From an uncultured Gammaproteobacteria bacterium (GTDB lineage Bacteria; Pseudomonadota; Gammaproteobacteria; Xanthomonadales; Xanthomonadaceae): 22,398 nt of DNA. The stretch is taken from positions 1-22,398 of the forward strand of contig CAMPGW010000046.1 in NCBI GenBank assembly GCA_946885735.1. Reading direction: 5' to 3'. A program made the position numbers and the translations under genes. The notes under the pieces are model-generated. The model did no database searches. It saw only the letters and a program-made list of their open reading frames with translations, and was not told the DNA's origin. Position 1 is the first letter of the stretch, and each line of letters begins with the position of its first letter. Below are positions 7,698 through 13,948 of the stretch, piece by piece.

Positions 7698-8411
7698 CTA
7701 GGCGTCGACGGCGTGCCCGAACAGCCGCGCGCGATCGAGCGGATCGAGCAGCCGCCATTCGCCCGCAGGAAGATCGCCCAGGTCCAGGCCGCCGATCGCC
7801 GCGCGATGCAAGGCGGTGACGTGGTTGCCGACCGCCGCGAACATCCTGCGCACCTGGTGGTAGCGACCTTCCACCAGCACCAGCTCGGCCTCGCGCGGGC
7901 CGAGCACGCGCAGCGTCGCCGGCGCCAGCGGCTTGTCCTCGCCCTCCAGCACCAGGTCGCCGGCGGCGAAGCGCGGGCCTTCGTCGCCGCGCAGCGGTTC
8001 GGCGAGCGTCGCCCGGTACACCTTGGGCAGATGCGTGCGCGGCGAGGTGATGGTGTGCAGCAGCGCACCGTCGTCGGTCATCAGCAACAGTCCTGACGTG
8101 TCGCGGTCGAGCCTGCCGACGGTGGACACCACCGGGTTGCGCAGGCGGAAGCGCGGCGGCAACAGGTCGTACACCAGGCGGCCCGCGTCCTTGGTGGAAC
8201 AGGTGTAGCCAACCGGCTTGTGCAGCATCAGCAGCAGGCCCGGCGCCGGGTCGAGCGCTTCGTCGTCGACGCGCACGTCGTCGTGCGAGGGCATGTCGTC
8301 CTCGCCAAGGGTGTTGCCCGCCGCATCGGTCACCCAGCCGTTGCGCAACATGCGCGAGACCTCCTTGCGGCTGCCATAGCCCAGGTTGGCGAGGCGACGC
8401 ACCAGCTTCAT
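7698..8411 (-). CDS. rsuA: 16S rRNA pseudouridine(516) synthase
   Basis: A 237-residue RsuA-type pseudouridine synthase (E. coli RsuA 231). An S4 RNA-binding domain spans about 1-50 (RRLANLGYGSRKEVSRMLRN). The catalytic motif GRLDRDTSGLLLMTDDG places the nucleophile at Asp102. The conserved LMLHKPVGYTCST precedes it and EGRYHQVRRMFAAVGNHV follows; the Cys-Ser-Thr and Met-Phe-Ala-Ala versions match RsuA better than RluB/RluF. It should isomerise U516 of 16S rRNA. The start at 8411 (MKLVRRLANL) begins at the S4 domain; in-frame codons farther upstream would overlap the methyltransferase gene. It overlaps that gene's stop by four bases (ATGA), so the two rRNA-modification genes are coupled. Confidence 0.9.
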   Translation of the reverse strand: MKLVRRLANLGYGSRKEVSRMLRNGWVTDAAGNTLGEDDMPSHDDVRVDDEALDPAPGLLLMLHKPVGYTCSTKDAGRLVYDLLPPRFRLRNPVVSTVGRLDRDTSGLLLMTDDGALLHTITSPRTHLPKVYRATLAEPLRGDEGPRFAAGDLVLEGEDKPLAPATLRVLGPREAELVLVEGRYHQVRRMFAAVGNHVTALHRAAIGGLDLGDLPAGEWRLLDPLDRARLFGHAVDA

Positions 8412-9448
8412 GCCGCCGTCCTCGCTTCGACGAGTTTGTAGCCCTCGCCCACCGCGACTTCGCGCGACGATGCGAATGCCGCGGCCAGCGCGCCCTCGTA
8501 GGGAAGGTGGCGATTGGCGACCAGCCAGAAGCGCCCGCCGGGCCGCAGCATGCGCGCCGCGGCGGCGATGAAGGCGCGGCCGAGCGCGGGATCTTCGCTC
8601 GCCTGCGCGTGGAAGGGCGGATTGCTCACCACCACGTCGAAGGCAGCACGCGGCAGCGACCCATCGCCCGCGACGTCGTGCCAGTGGAAGCGGCACGGTA
8701 CGCGGGCATCGGCCAGGTTGGCGCGCGCGAGTGCCAACGCGTCGGCGTCGGCTTCATACAGGTCGAGCGAGGCGATCCCCGCGCAGCGCTCGAGCATCAT
8801 CGCGGACAGGAAACCCCAGCCCGCGCCCAGGTCGGCGGCCGCGCCCGCCAGGTCGTCGGGCAGGTGGTCTGCGAGAAGCGCGCTGCCCGCATCGATCCGG
8901 TCCCGCGCGAAGACGCCGGGTTGGCTGTGCCACTGCGTGCCCGGCACGGCGCGCGGCGCCGCGGCCTGTAGCCACTGCTCCGACAGCGCCGCATCGCGCA
9001 CCCGCGCGTCGGGCCCGGCCCAGGCCACCCTGCAGTGATGCTTGGACAGGGCCTGGATCGGCCCGGCGATTCGCGCCAGGTCCTCGACCGCGGAACGCGC
9101 GCCGAGCGCATTGGCCTGGCTGATCACCAGCAGGCCGCCGGGCCGCAATCGGCGCAAGGCCTCCACCATCCACGCCCGCCCCCGGTCGCGCTGCCGCGGC
9201 ATCGGCAGCAGCGCGCAGTCGAAACTGGCCTGCATCGGCGGCAGCTGCGGTTCCACCCGCAGTCCGGCGGCGGTCAGGCGATCGGCCTCCGGCTTGAAGC
9301 CCTGCACGCAGGTCCAGTTGCGCGCGATCGCCGGCAGCCGCGCCGCGCCGCGTGCGTTCATGAACAAGGTGTTCGCGGACCACGCGAGCTCGCCCGCGTC
9401 GAACGGAACGAGCAGGGCTTCGAGCTGCGGATCGCCGGGCGCGGCCAA
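8408..9448 (-). CDS. rsmC: RsmC/RlmG-type 16S rRNA guanine-N2 methyltransferase
   Basis: A 346-residue class I SAM methyltransferase of the RsmC type (E. coli RsmC 343). The N-terminal half is a degenerate methyltransferase-like domain (for example RRLRPGGLLVISQANALG about 99-116). The C-terminal half is catalytic, with SAM motif AADLGAGWGFLSAMML (about 204-219), acidic loop DLYEADADALALARANL, and the adenine/guanine-N2 motif NPPF at 276-279. Family members make m2G1207 in 16S rRNA (RsmC) or m2G1835 in 23S (RlmG); the fit by length and neighbouring rsuA favours RsmC, not proven. The TTG start at 9448 is chosen because GGAAG lies six bases upstream and the protein then begins at the expected place; the reading frame stays open much farther upstream without family-like sequence. 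A promoter-like TAGACT (9475-9480) lies about 27 bases upstream. Confidence 0.85.
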   Translation of the reverse strand: MAAPGDPQLEALLVPFDAGELAWSANTLFMNARGAARLPAIARNWTCVQGFKPEADRLTAAGLRVEPQLPPMQASFDCALLPMPRQRDRGRAWMVEALRRLRPGGLLVISQANALGARSAVEDLARIAGPIQALSKHHCRVAWAGPDARVRDAALSEQWLQAAAPRAVPGTQWHSQPGVFARDRIDAGSALLADHLPDDLAGAAADLGAGWGFLSAMMLERCAGIASLDLYEADADALALARANLADARVPCRFHWHDVAGDGSLPRAAFDVVVSNPPFHAQASEDPALGRAFIAAAARMLRPGGRFWLVANRHLPYEGALAAAFASSREVAVGEGYKLVEARTAA

Positions 9449-9474
9449 CGTGCGCTTCCGTGGAAGGGGCGCAC

Positions 9475-9512
9475 AGTCTAGCGCGCGGGAGTTTTTGCTG
9501 AACGCCGATTCA
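9475..9512 (-). promoter_or_regulatory. Probable promoter of rsmC-rsuA with a dyad over the -35
   Basis: Minus strand: TTCAGC (about -35), 16 bases, TAGACT (9475-9480, about -10), predicting a short leader of about 20 bases with GGAAG before the TTG start. The -35 is one arm of a perfect inverted repeat GCTGAA-N6-TTCAGC (9495-9512). Confidence 0.45.
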
Positions 9513-9619
9513 GCCACGACAGTGGCCGCGAACGGCGACGACTCGCACGGTTTGCCGGCGGCCGCTTTGCTAGCGTGTGGCTGCGCGGATCCGCGCACCG
9601 GGGAATGATTGGGGAACCG

Positions 9620-9943
9620 ATGAGCAGCAAATTCGACCTTGCCCGCGCCGTGGCCGAAGCCGAGCCAGGCAGCGAGGGCTTCGCCCACGCGCTCAACCTG
9701 TTGGTGCTGGCCATCCGCCGCACGAACCCTTCGGTCGGGCCCTTGCTCGACGAGTTCACCTCGATGCACGCCGACTATCTGCAGCAACTGCGGGACCTCC
9801 CGCCGGATTCGCCCGAGCACGCGCGCCTGCTGGCCGATTTCCAGGGCGCGGCGCGGCAGATCTATCGGCGCCTGAGCGAACTCCAGGCCGAGCAGGCGCC
9901 ACTGGCGCGCGCCACCTTCGGGGCGCCATTGCGCCTGCATTAG
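9620..9943 (+). CDS. Small hypothetical helical protein
   Basis: A 107-residue soluble, largely helical acidic protein that I do not recognise. It has no signal peptide, membrane segment or cysteine. Possible helices: FDLARAVAEAEPG, AHALNLLVLAIRR, VGPLLDEFTSMHADYLQQL and ADFQGAARQIYRRLSELQA. The start at 9620 is preferred because GGGGA (9611-9615) lies just upstream; an in-frame ATG at 9605 would be the alternative. TAGCGT at 9571-9576 may be a -10 box. It converges with the 71-residue gene over a strong hairpin. Confidence 0.6.
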   Translation: MSSKFDLARAVAEAEPGSEGFAHALNLLVLAIRRTNPSVGPLLDEFTSMHADYLQQLRDLPPDSPEHARLLADFQGAARQIYRRLSELQAEQAPLARATFGAPLRLH

Positions 9944-9950
9944 TTGCGGC

Positions 9951-9978
9951 GGCCGGCGCGACTCAGGAGTCGCCGGCC
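9951..9978. terminator. Strong hairpin between convergent genes (possible bidirectional terminator)
   Basis: GGCCGGCGCGACT (9951-9963) pairs with AGTCGCCGGCC (9968-9978) around a CAGG loop, with a two-base bulge. It starts seven bases after the stop at 9943 and includes the TGA of the minus-strand gene. There is no U-tract on either side, so intrinsic termination is uncertain. Confidence 0.4.
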
Positions 9979-10178
9979 AGCAGGCCGAAGGCGTCCACTT
10001 GCGCGGGGTCGACCTCGATGCTGTTCTCGTCCACGGCCTGGAAGTGGAAGCGCTCGATGAACTCGCGCGTGGCCGGGCGGGTCGAGCGGATGACGCGATC
10101 CTCGCCCAGGTCATAGCCTTCGAAGTAATACAGGCGCACCACGGGACCCGCGGGGGTGGCCGGCGATGGGGACGGCAT
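9963..10178 (-). CDS. Small hypothetical protein (71 residues)
   Basis: An acidic 71-residue protein of unknown function. After a Pro/Ser/Ala-rich N-terminus comes a compact segment with VVRLYYFEGYDLGEDRVI, then ATREFIERFHFQAVDENSIE and DPAQVDAFGLLAGDS. The ATG at 10178 is chosen over an upstream in-frame ATG at 10244 because a perfect AGGAGG (10185-10190) sits six bases before it, one of the best ribosome-binding sites in the window. No membrane segment, cysteine or known motif. Divergent from the DUF2383 gene. Confidence 0.6.
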   Translation of the reverse strand: MPSPSPATPAGPVVRLYYFEGYDLGEDRVIRSTRPATREFIERFHFQAVDENSIEVDPAQVDAFGLLAGDS

Positions 10179-10334
10179 GGGCGGCCTCCTGTGCGTGATG
10201 GACTGCCGCCAGTGTCGGCGCACGGCGCTGAATCGACTCTGCACAGGCGGCCATGGCGGCCGTGGGCCGCCGTCGCAGCGGCGCTAGCATCGAAGGGACC
10301 GCCGATACCCCTCGGCCGCCACAGGAGATTCGCG

Positions 10335-10799
10335 ATGAGCAAGGTGTCCTCGTCCCTCGCCGAACTGGTGGAACTGCTCAACGACGGCATAGCCTTCTAC
10401 CAGGATGCCGCCGCAAAGGTCAGCGACCCCTCGCTGTCCGAACTCATGCTCAAGATGAGCCACCTGAAGAAGGCGATCGCCGCCGACCTCAACGCCGAAA
10501 TCGCGATCGAGGGCGATTCGCCCCGCGAGCATGGCAGCTGGTTCGGATCCATGCGCCAGACCTACGCCGACCTGCGCGCGCGCTTTGGCGAGACCGACGA
10601 CGCGCAGGAGCTGATCGCCCGGCTCGAAGCCCACGAGGACCAGCTGATGTCCGCTTTCCGCGAGGCGACCCTGGCCGATTCCTCAGCGCGCGTGCGCGAC
10701 CTGGCGCTGAACTACTTCCCGGAGATCGAGGCCATGCATGCGCGCATGCGCGACCTCAAGCAGGGTGGCGCCGCGCGCGGCGGCGACCGCACCGTCTAG
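10335..10799 (+). CDS. PA2169-family four-helix-bundle protein (DUF2383, ferritin-like)
   Basis: A 154-residue helical protein of the PA2169/DUF2383 type, a ferritin-like four-helix bundle of unknown role often linked with stress. Helices: LAELVELLNDGIAFYQDAA (8-26), LSELMLKMSHLKKAIAADL (34-52), a long helix HGSWFGSMRQTYADLRARFG with DAQELIARLEAHEDQLMSAF (about 66-108), and VRDLALNYFPEIEAMHARM (120-138). Possible metal-side residues include Glu98/Glu101 and Glu132-x-x-His135, but the full ExxH pair set of ferritins is not evident. AGGAG (10323-10327) supports the ATG at 10335. TAGCAT at 10285-10290 is a possible -10. Cytoplasmic, no signal peptide. Apparently monocistronic. Confidence 0.8.
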   Translation: MSKVSSSLAELVELLNDGIAFYQDAAAKVSDPSLSELMLKMSHLKKAIAADLNAEIAIEGDSPREHGSWFGSMRQTYADLRARFGETDDAQELIARLEAHEDQLMSAFREATLADSSARVRDLALNYFPEIEAMHARMRDLKQGGAARGGDRTV

Positions 10800-10810
10800 C
10801 GCACCTTCTG

Positions 10811-10843
10811 GCGCCCCTGCGCGCGGGCCCTTCGGCAGGGCGC
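10811..10843 (+). terminator. Hairpin after the DUF2383 gene
   Basis: GCGCCCCTGC (10811-10820) can pair with GCAGGGCGC (10835-10843), one base bulged, across a 14-base loop. It begins 12 bases after the stop at 10799. No T-tract follows, so this is a weak terminator candidate. The rest of the gap to 10887 holds a TATCAT -10-like element at 10855-10860 for the channel gene. Confidence 0.3.
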
Positions 10844-10886
10844 GACGCTGTTGCTATCATCGGCGCACGCGTCCGCCGGGGGTCCC

Positions 10887-11549
10887 ATGGTTTTCACCGC
10901 AGCGCTCATGCGCCGGCACCCGTCGGCGTTCCTGTTGGCCGCGCAGTTGCTCAGCCTGGTGCTCTATCCGAGCATGGACGACAGCGACAGCGGCCGCCTG
11001 TTGTTCGGCGCGGTCGGCGTGGTGGTGGCCGCGCTCGCCTTGTGGGTGGTCAATCGCAGCCCCTCCGTCAACTGGATCGCCTGGGCCCTGGCGGTGCCCG
11101 CGGTATCGCTGACGGTGGCCTCGATCGTGTTTCGCCAGCCCGAATGGATCGTGCTGTCGGCGATGTTCGAGTCGGCCCTGTACTTCTACGTCGCCGGCTC
11201 GCTGATCGCGTACATGTTGCAGGACCACGAAGTCAGCAGCGACGAAATGTTCGCGGCCGGCGCCACCTTCACCCTGATCGCCTGGGGCTTCGCCTACGCC
11301 TTCTACGTCTGCCAGGACTGGTATCCGGACAGTTTCGTCGGGCTGGTCGATCCCGGCCAGCCGCGCAGCTGGATGGAATTGCTGTTCCTCAGCTTCACCA
11401 CGCTCTCGGGCGTCGGCATCGGCGACATCCTGCCCCTGCGTGCGCCGGCGCGCGCACTGGTGATGCTCGAGCAGTTCGTCGGCGTGGGCTACATCGCGGC
11501 CCTGGTGTCGCGCCTGATCGGACTGACCATCCACCGGCCGAAGCGCTGA
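10887..11549 (+). CDS. Small potassium-channel-family (Ion_trans_2) membrane protein with atypical filter
   Basis: A 220-residue inner-membrane protein with about five to six hydrophobic segments (about 13-28, 38-55, 62-82, 90-110, 123-141, 189-212). The last part is a pore module: pore helix WMELLFLSFTTLSG, filter GVGIGD (175-180), then the inner helix RALVMLEQFVGVGYIAALVSRLIGL, closely like Ion_trans_2 channels (pattern TxxTxGYGDxxP followed by ARxLxxLExxxGxxYxAxLVxRLVG). The usual T-V/I-G-Y-G signature is replaced by G-V-G-I-G. No RCK/TrkA domain is attached. The ATG at 10887 (MVFTAALM) is preferred over TTG at 10851. The next gene starts one base after its stop, so the two are cotranscribed. 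Ion selectivity is uncertain. Confidence 0.8.
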   Translation: MVFTAALMRRHPSAFLLAAQLLSLVLYPSMDDSDSGRLLFGAVGVVVAALALWVVNRSPSVNWIAWALAVPAVSLTVASIVFRQPEWIVLSAMFESALYFYVAGSLIAYMLQDHEVSSDEMFAAGATFTLIAWGFAYAFYVCQDWYPDSFVGLVDPGQPRSWMELLFLSFTTLSGVGIGDILPLRAPARALVMLEQFVGVGYIAALVSRLIGLTIHRPKR

Positions 11550-11550
11550 C

Positions 11551-11787
11551 ATGGGCACGATCGAATTCCATCTCGAGGACGGGCGCGAGTATGTCGAGCT
11601 CAACCAGTTGCTCAAGCTCTGCGGCTTGGTGGGCAGCGGCGGTGAAGGCAAGCACGTCGTGGCGAGCGGCGCCGTGGTCGTGGACGGCCAGGTCGAACTG
11701 CGGCGCACCTGCAAGATCCGCGCAGGCCAGCAGGTGCAGGTCGACGGCCGGTTGATCCGCGTGCTGGCGCCGGTTGCCGGCGGTTAA
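11551..11787 (+). CDS. YbcJ-like S4-domain RNA-binding protein
   Basis: A 78-residue protein that is essentially a single S4 RNA-binding domain of the YbcJ type. Visible: YVELNQLLKLCGLVGSGGEG, then HVVASGAVVVDGQVELRRTC and KIRAGQQVQVDG, matching the S4 helix-helix-sheet pattern ending with the loop that inserts into RNA. Probable role: binding structured RNA such as rRNA or tRNA; no catalytic domain. The ATG lies one base after the channel gene stop, implying translational coupling. Members of this family are usually about 70 residues, so it is full-length. Confidence 0.85.
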   Translation: MGTIEFHLEDGREYVELNQLLKLCGLVGSGGEGKHVVASGAVVVDGQVELRRTCKIRAGQQVQVDGRLIRVLAPVAGG

Positions 11788-11821
11788 ATCGTCGGGCCCG
11801 CGGCGGGCGGATGATCGGCTC

Positions 11822-11837
11822 GCGGGCAAGTGCCCGC
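11822..11837 (+). terminator. Short GC hairpin between the S4 gene and the 60-aa gene
   Basis: GCGGGC-AAGT-GCCCGC, a perfect 6-bp stem with a four-base loop, followed by ATT only. It may end the channel-S4 transcript or sit in the leader of the next gene. Confidence 0.3.
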
Positions 11838-11853
11838 ATTCCGGAGAAACGCC

Positions 11854-12036
11854 ATGCCACGCGGCGAGAAGTCCGCCTATACCGACAAGCAGAAGCGCCA
11901 GGCCGAGCACATCGAGGACAGCGAGAAGGCGCGCGGCAAGTCCGCCGACAGCGCCGAACGCATCGCCTGGGCCACCGTCAACAAGCAGGACGGCGGCGGC
12001 AAGAAGTCCGGCTCGGGCCGCAAATCCGACAAGTGA
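11854..12036 (+). CDS. Small conserved basic protein (often annotated 'plasmid stabilization protein')
   Basis: A 60-residue, Lys/Ser/Gly-rich, probably disordered protein. It starts MPRGEKSAYTDKQKRQAEHI, then carries AERIAWATVNKQDGGGKKSGSGR. Homologues with the same KQKRQAEHIE and AWATVNK blocks are common in Proteobacteria; databases often call them plasmid stabilization protein without evidence I trust. GGAG (11843-11846) seven bases before the ATG at 11854 decides this start over the in-frame ATG at 11830. Nothing suggests a plasmid context here. Role unknown; nucleic-acid binding or stress protection are guesses from charge. Confidence 0.7.
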   Translation: MPRGEKSAYTDKQKRQAEHIEDSEKARGKSADSAERIAWATVNKQDGGGKKSGSGRKSDK

Positions 12037-12044
12037 GGCGCGGC

Positions 12045-12074
12045 GCCACGGCCGCCGGGGGCGGCGGCCGTGGC
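12045..12074. terminator. Perfect 13-bp hairpin between small genes
   Basis: GCCACGGCCGCCG (12045-12057) and CGGCGGCCGTGGC (12062-12074) are exact reverse complements around GGGG. It begins nine bases after the stop of the 60-aa gene and ends 11 bases before the DUF3297 start. No T-tract on either strand. Most likely a terminator or transcript-end stabiliser. Confidence 0.5.
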
Positions 12075-12079
12075 AGAAT
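12074..12079 (+). promoter_or_regulatory. -10-like element before DUF3297 (possible leaderless start)
   Basis: CAGAAT with a six-base gap to the ATG at 12086. The -35 position falls in the GC hairpin and has no match to TTGACA, so support is limited to position and the absence of a ribosome-binding site. Confidence 0.3.
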
Positions 12080-12085
12080 GCGCGC

Positions 12086-12352
12086 ATGACAACCGATACC
12101 CCACCCGACCGCCTGTCGCTGGATCCGCGCAGCCGCTTCCATGACCCCGCCGTGCTCGAGCGCGGCATCGGCATCCGCTTCAAGGGCGAGGAACGACACA
12201 ACGTCGAGGAGTACTGCATCTCCGAAGGCTGGGTGCGCCTGCCCGTCGGGCGATCGCTCGACCGCCGCGGCAACGCCATGACGATGAAGGTTATGGGCCC
12301 GGTCGAGGCCTGGTTCCTCGACACGGCCACGGGCGACGGCTCCGCAGAGTAA
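12086..12352 (+). CDS. DUF3297 family protein
   Basis: An 88-residue cytoplasmic protein of the DUF3297 family, function unknown. Diagnostic blocks: DRLSLDPRSRFHDPAVLERG, GIRFKGEERHNVEEYCISEG, WVRLPVGRSLDRRGNAMTMK and GPVEAWF, matching the family pattern throughout, so it is full-length. Start at 12086 (MTTDTPPDRLSLD). There is no Shine-Dalgarno: the start is only 11 bases after a perfect hairpin, and CAGAAT (12074-12079) lies six bases before the ATG, so a leaderless transcript is possible. It converges with the SDR gene, eight bases between stops. Confidence 0.85.
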   Translation: MTTDTPPDRLSLDPRSRFHDPAVLERGIGIRFKGEERHNVEEYCISEGWVRLPVGRSLDRRGNAMTMKVMGPVEAWFLDTATGDGSAE

Positions 12353-12360
12353 GGCGGATT

Positions 12361-13125
12361 TCAAACCGCGGTCATGGCCCCGTCCACCGCCAGCGCCTGG
12401 CCGGTGAGGAAGCCGCAGGCATCCGAGCACAGCCACAGCACGGCGGCCACCACGTCTTCTACCTCGCCCAGGCGACCGATGGGGTGCAGGCCCACCAGCG
12501 CCGCTTCCCAGGACGGATCGCGCTCGAGCGCACGCTCGAGCATCGGCGTGCGGATCACGCCCGGGCAGACCGCATTCACGCGGATGCCCTTCTTGCCGTA
12601 CTCGGCCGCCGCGCTGCGCGTCAAACCGACCACCGCGTGCTTGCTGGCCGCGTAGATGGCGTGCCGCGGCGCGCCCACCAGCCCGGCAACGGAGGCCGTG
12701 TTGACGATGGCGCCGGCGCCCTGCGCGAGCATCTGCCGCAGTTCGTGCTTCATGCAAAGCCACACGCCCTTCACGTTCACCGCCATCATCCGGTCGAACA
12801 GCGCTTCATCCGAATCGGCCAGGCGCTGGGTTTCTTCCTCGATGCCGGCGTTGTTGAAGGCACAGTCGAGGCGGCCATAGCGATCGACCGCTGCGGCGAC
12901 CAGCGCCTCCACCTCGGCCGCCTTGCCGACGTCGCAGTGCACGAAAACGGCCTCGCCGCCGGCCTGGCGAATGACATCGGCAACGTCCTCGCCGACCTCT
13001 GAAACGTCTGCCAGCACGACCTTCGCGCCCTGCAGCCCGAAGGCCACCGCCACGCCCCGTCCGATCCCGCTGGCGGCGCCGGTGACCAACACCACCTTGC
13101 CTTCGAACCCGAGTCCTGGCTGCAC
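12361..13125 (-). CDS. SDR family NAD(P)-dependent oxidoreductase (classical)
   Basis: A 254-residue classical short-chain dehydrogenase/reductase with the full catalytic set. Nucleotide-binding TGAASGIG (15-22); Asp40 at the end of beta-2 (VVLAD), which favours NAD(H); NNAG (91-94); catalytic Ser145 in NTASVAGL; Tyr158-x-x-x-Lys162 in YAASKHAVVGLTRSAA; then VNAVCPGVIRTPM and the C-terminal GFLTGQALAVDGAM. Substrate unknown. The GTG start at 13125 has GGAG six bases upstream. It lies 55 bases after the second ferritin-like gene on the same strand and may be the last gene of that operon, though a TATGAT in the gap (13155-13160) could give it its own promoter. Confidence 0.9.
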   Translation of the reverse strand: MQPGLGFEGKVVLVTGAASGIGRGVAVAFGLQGAKVVLADVSEVGEDVADVIRQAGGEAVFVHCDVGKAAEVEALVAAAVDRYGRLDCAFNNAGIEEETQRLADSDEALFDRMMAVNVKGVWLCMKHELRQMLAQGAGAIVNTASVAGLVGAPRHAIYAASKHAVVGLTRSAAAEYGKKGIRVNAVCPGVIRTPMLERALERDPSWEAALVGLHPIGRLGEVEDVVAAVLWLCSDACGFLTGQALAVDGAMTAV

Positions 13126-13180
13126 GCGACGCTCCGGCGGAATGATGGAAGCCGATCATACCGCCGGCGCGCCGCCGCAA

Positions 13181-13918
13181 TCAGTGCGCCTTGCCCATGG
13201 CCTCCTCGCGCACCGTGGCCGAGAGCCAGCCGCGCACCAGTTCCAGGTGCCGTTCCTCGTTGGCGAGCGCCTGCCCGAAGCGTTGCTGCAACTCGTCCAG
13301 GCCAAAGCCCTCGCACAGTTCGATCAGCAACTCCCAGGAGGCGTTGTCGGTCAGCTCCGCGGTCAGCAGCGTCTGCAGCGCGCCGGCCATCGACGTGCGT
13401 GGATCCGACATCGCCTGCCACAGGCCCATGCCCTGCACGCCGGCCAGGTCGGCACAGGGCGTCTGGGTCGTGGGGTCACCGCCCAGTTGTTCGATCGCCT
13501 CCACTACCAGGGCAAAATGCTGCGCCTCTTCGTTGCGGATCTGCTGCACGCTTTCCAGGTCCATGCCCGGGGGCAAACCGGTGGTCGTACCCGCCATGCG
13601 CACCAGCAGCGCGTCGTACAGGCGCGTGCCGCTGCGCTCGAAGGCGGCGCGCTCGCCGAGTTTGTCGAGCAGCACCGGCATGCGTTGTCCGGAAAGTGCC
13701 TTGATGACCGCGCCGAACACCCCGCTGATGCTCGCCGGCGGTGGCACGCTGCCGGTGGGCCCGGCCTCGGCGCGGTACTGGCGGCGCAAGGCGTCGGCAT
13801 CGGGGTCGGCGGCCGGCACTACCGTCTGCAACTCGGGGATTTCCAGCATCTCGTCGGCCTCCGTGGGCGAGGCCTTCAAGCCCGTGCGATTGCGGCCCAT
13901 GCTGACTTCATTCTTCAT
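13181..13918 (-). CDS. Ferritin-like domain protein with complete diiron motif
   Basis: A 245-residue soluble protein. The first 60 residues are polar and probably disordered; residues about 64-235 form a four-helix bundle with the ferritin-like ligand pattern: Glu94 (AFERSGTRLYDALL), Glu131-x-x-His134 (RNEEAQHFALVVEAIEQLGG), Glu188 (LLTAELTDNASWE) and Glu221-x-x-His224 (LANEERHLELVRGWL). This E...ExxH...E...ExxH order is the classical carboxylate-bridged diiron site, so iron storage, peroxide reduction or an oxidase role is likely; which one cannot be said. No signal peptide. AGGAG eight bases before the ATG. It follows the larger ferritin-like gene by 30 bases and is surely cotranscribed. 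Not ferritin, Dps or bacterioferritin by length or sequence. Confidence 0.8.
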   Translation of the reverse strand: MKNEVSMGRNRTGLKASPTEADEMLEIPELQTVVPAADPDADALRRQYRAEAGPTGSVPPPASISGVFGAVIKALSGQRMPVLLDKLGERAAFERSGTRLYDALLVRMAGTTTGLPPGMDLESVQQIRNEEAQHFALVVEAIEQLGGDPTTQTPCADLAGVQGMGLWQAMSDPRTSMAGALQTLLTAELTDNASWELLIELCEGFGLDELQQRFGQALANEERHLELVRGWLSATVREEAMGKAH

Positions 13919-13948
13919 GATCTGTACTCCTTGTCTCGTTGCGGAGGG

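Noticed and set aside
9449..10390. Upstream extension of the rsmC reading frame
   Set aside because: Extension is low-complexity and runs over two other supported genes; promoter and GGAAG support TTG at 9448.
11854..12036. Plasmid or mobile-element origin suggested by the usual 'plasmid stabilization' label
   Set aside because: No toxin-antitoxin partner, integrase, replication gene or repeats nearby; the label is a database habit.
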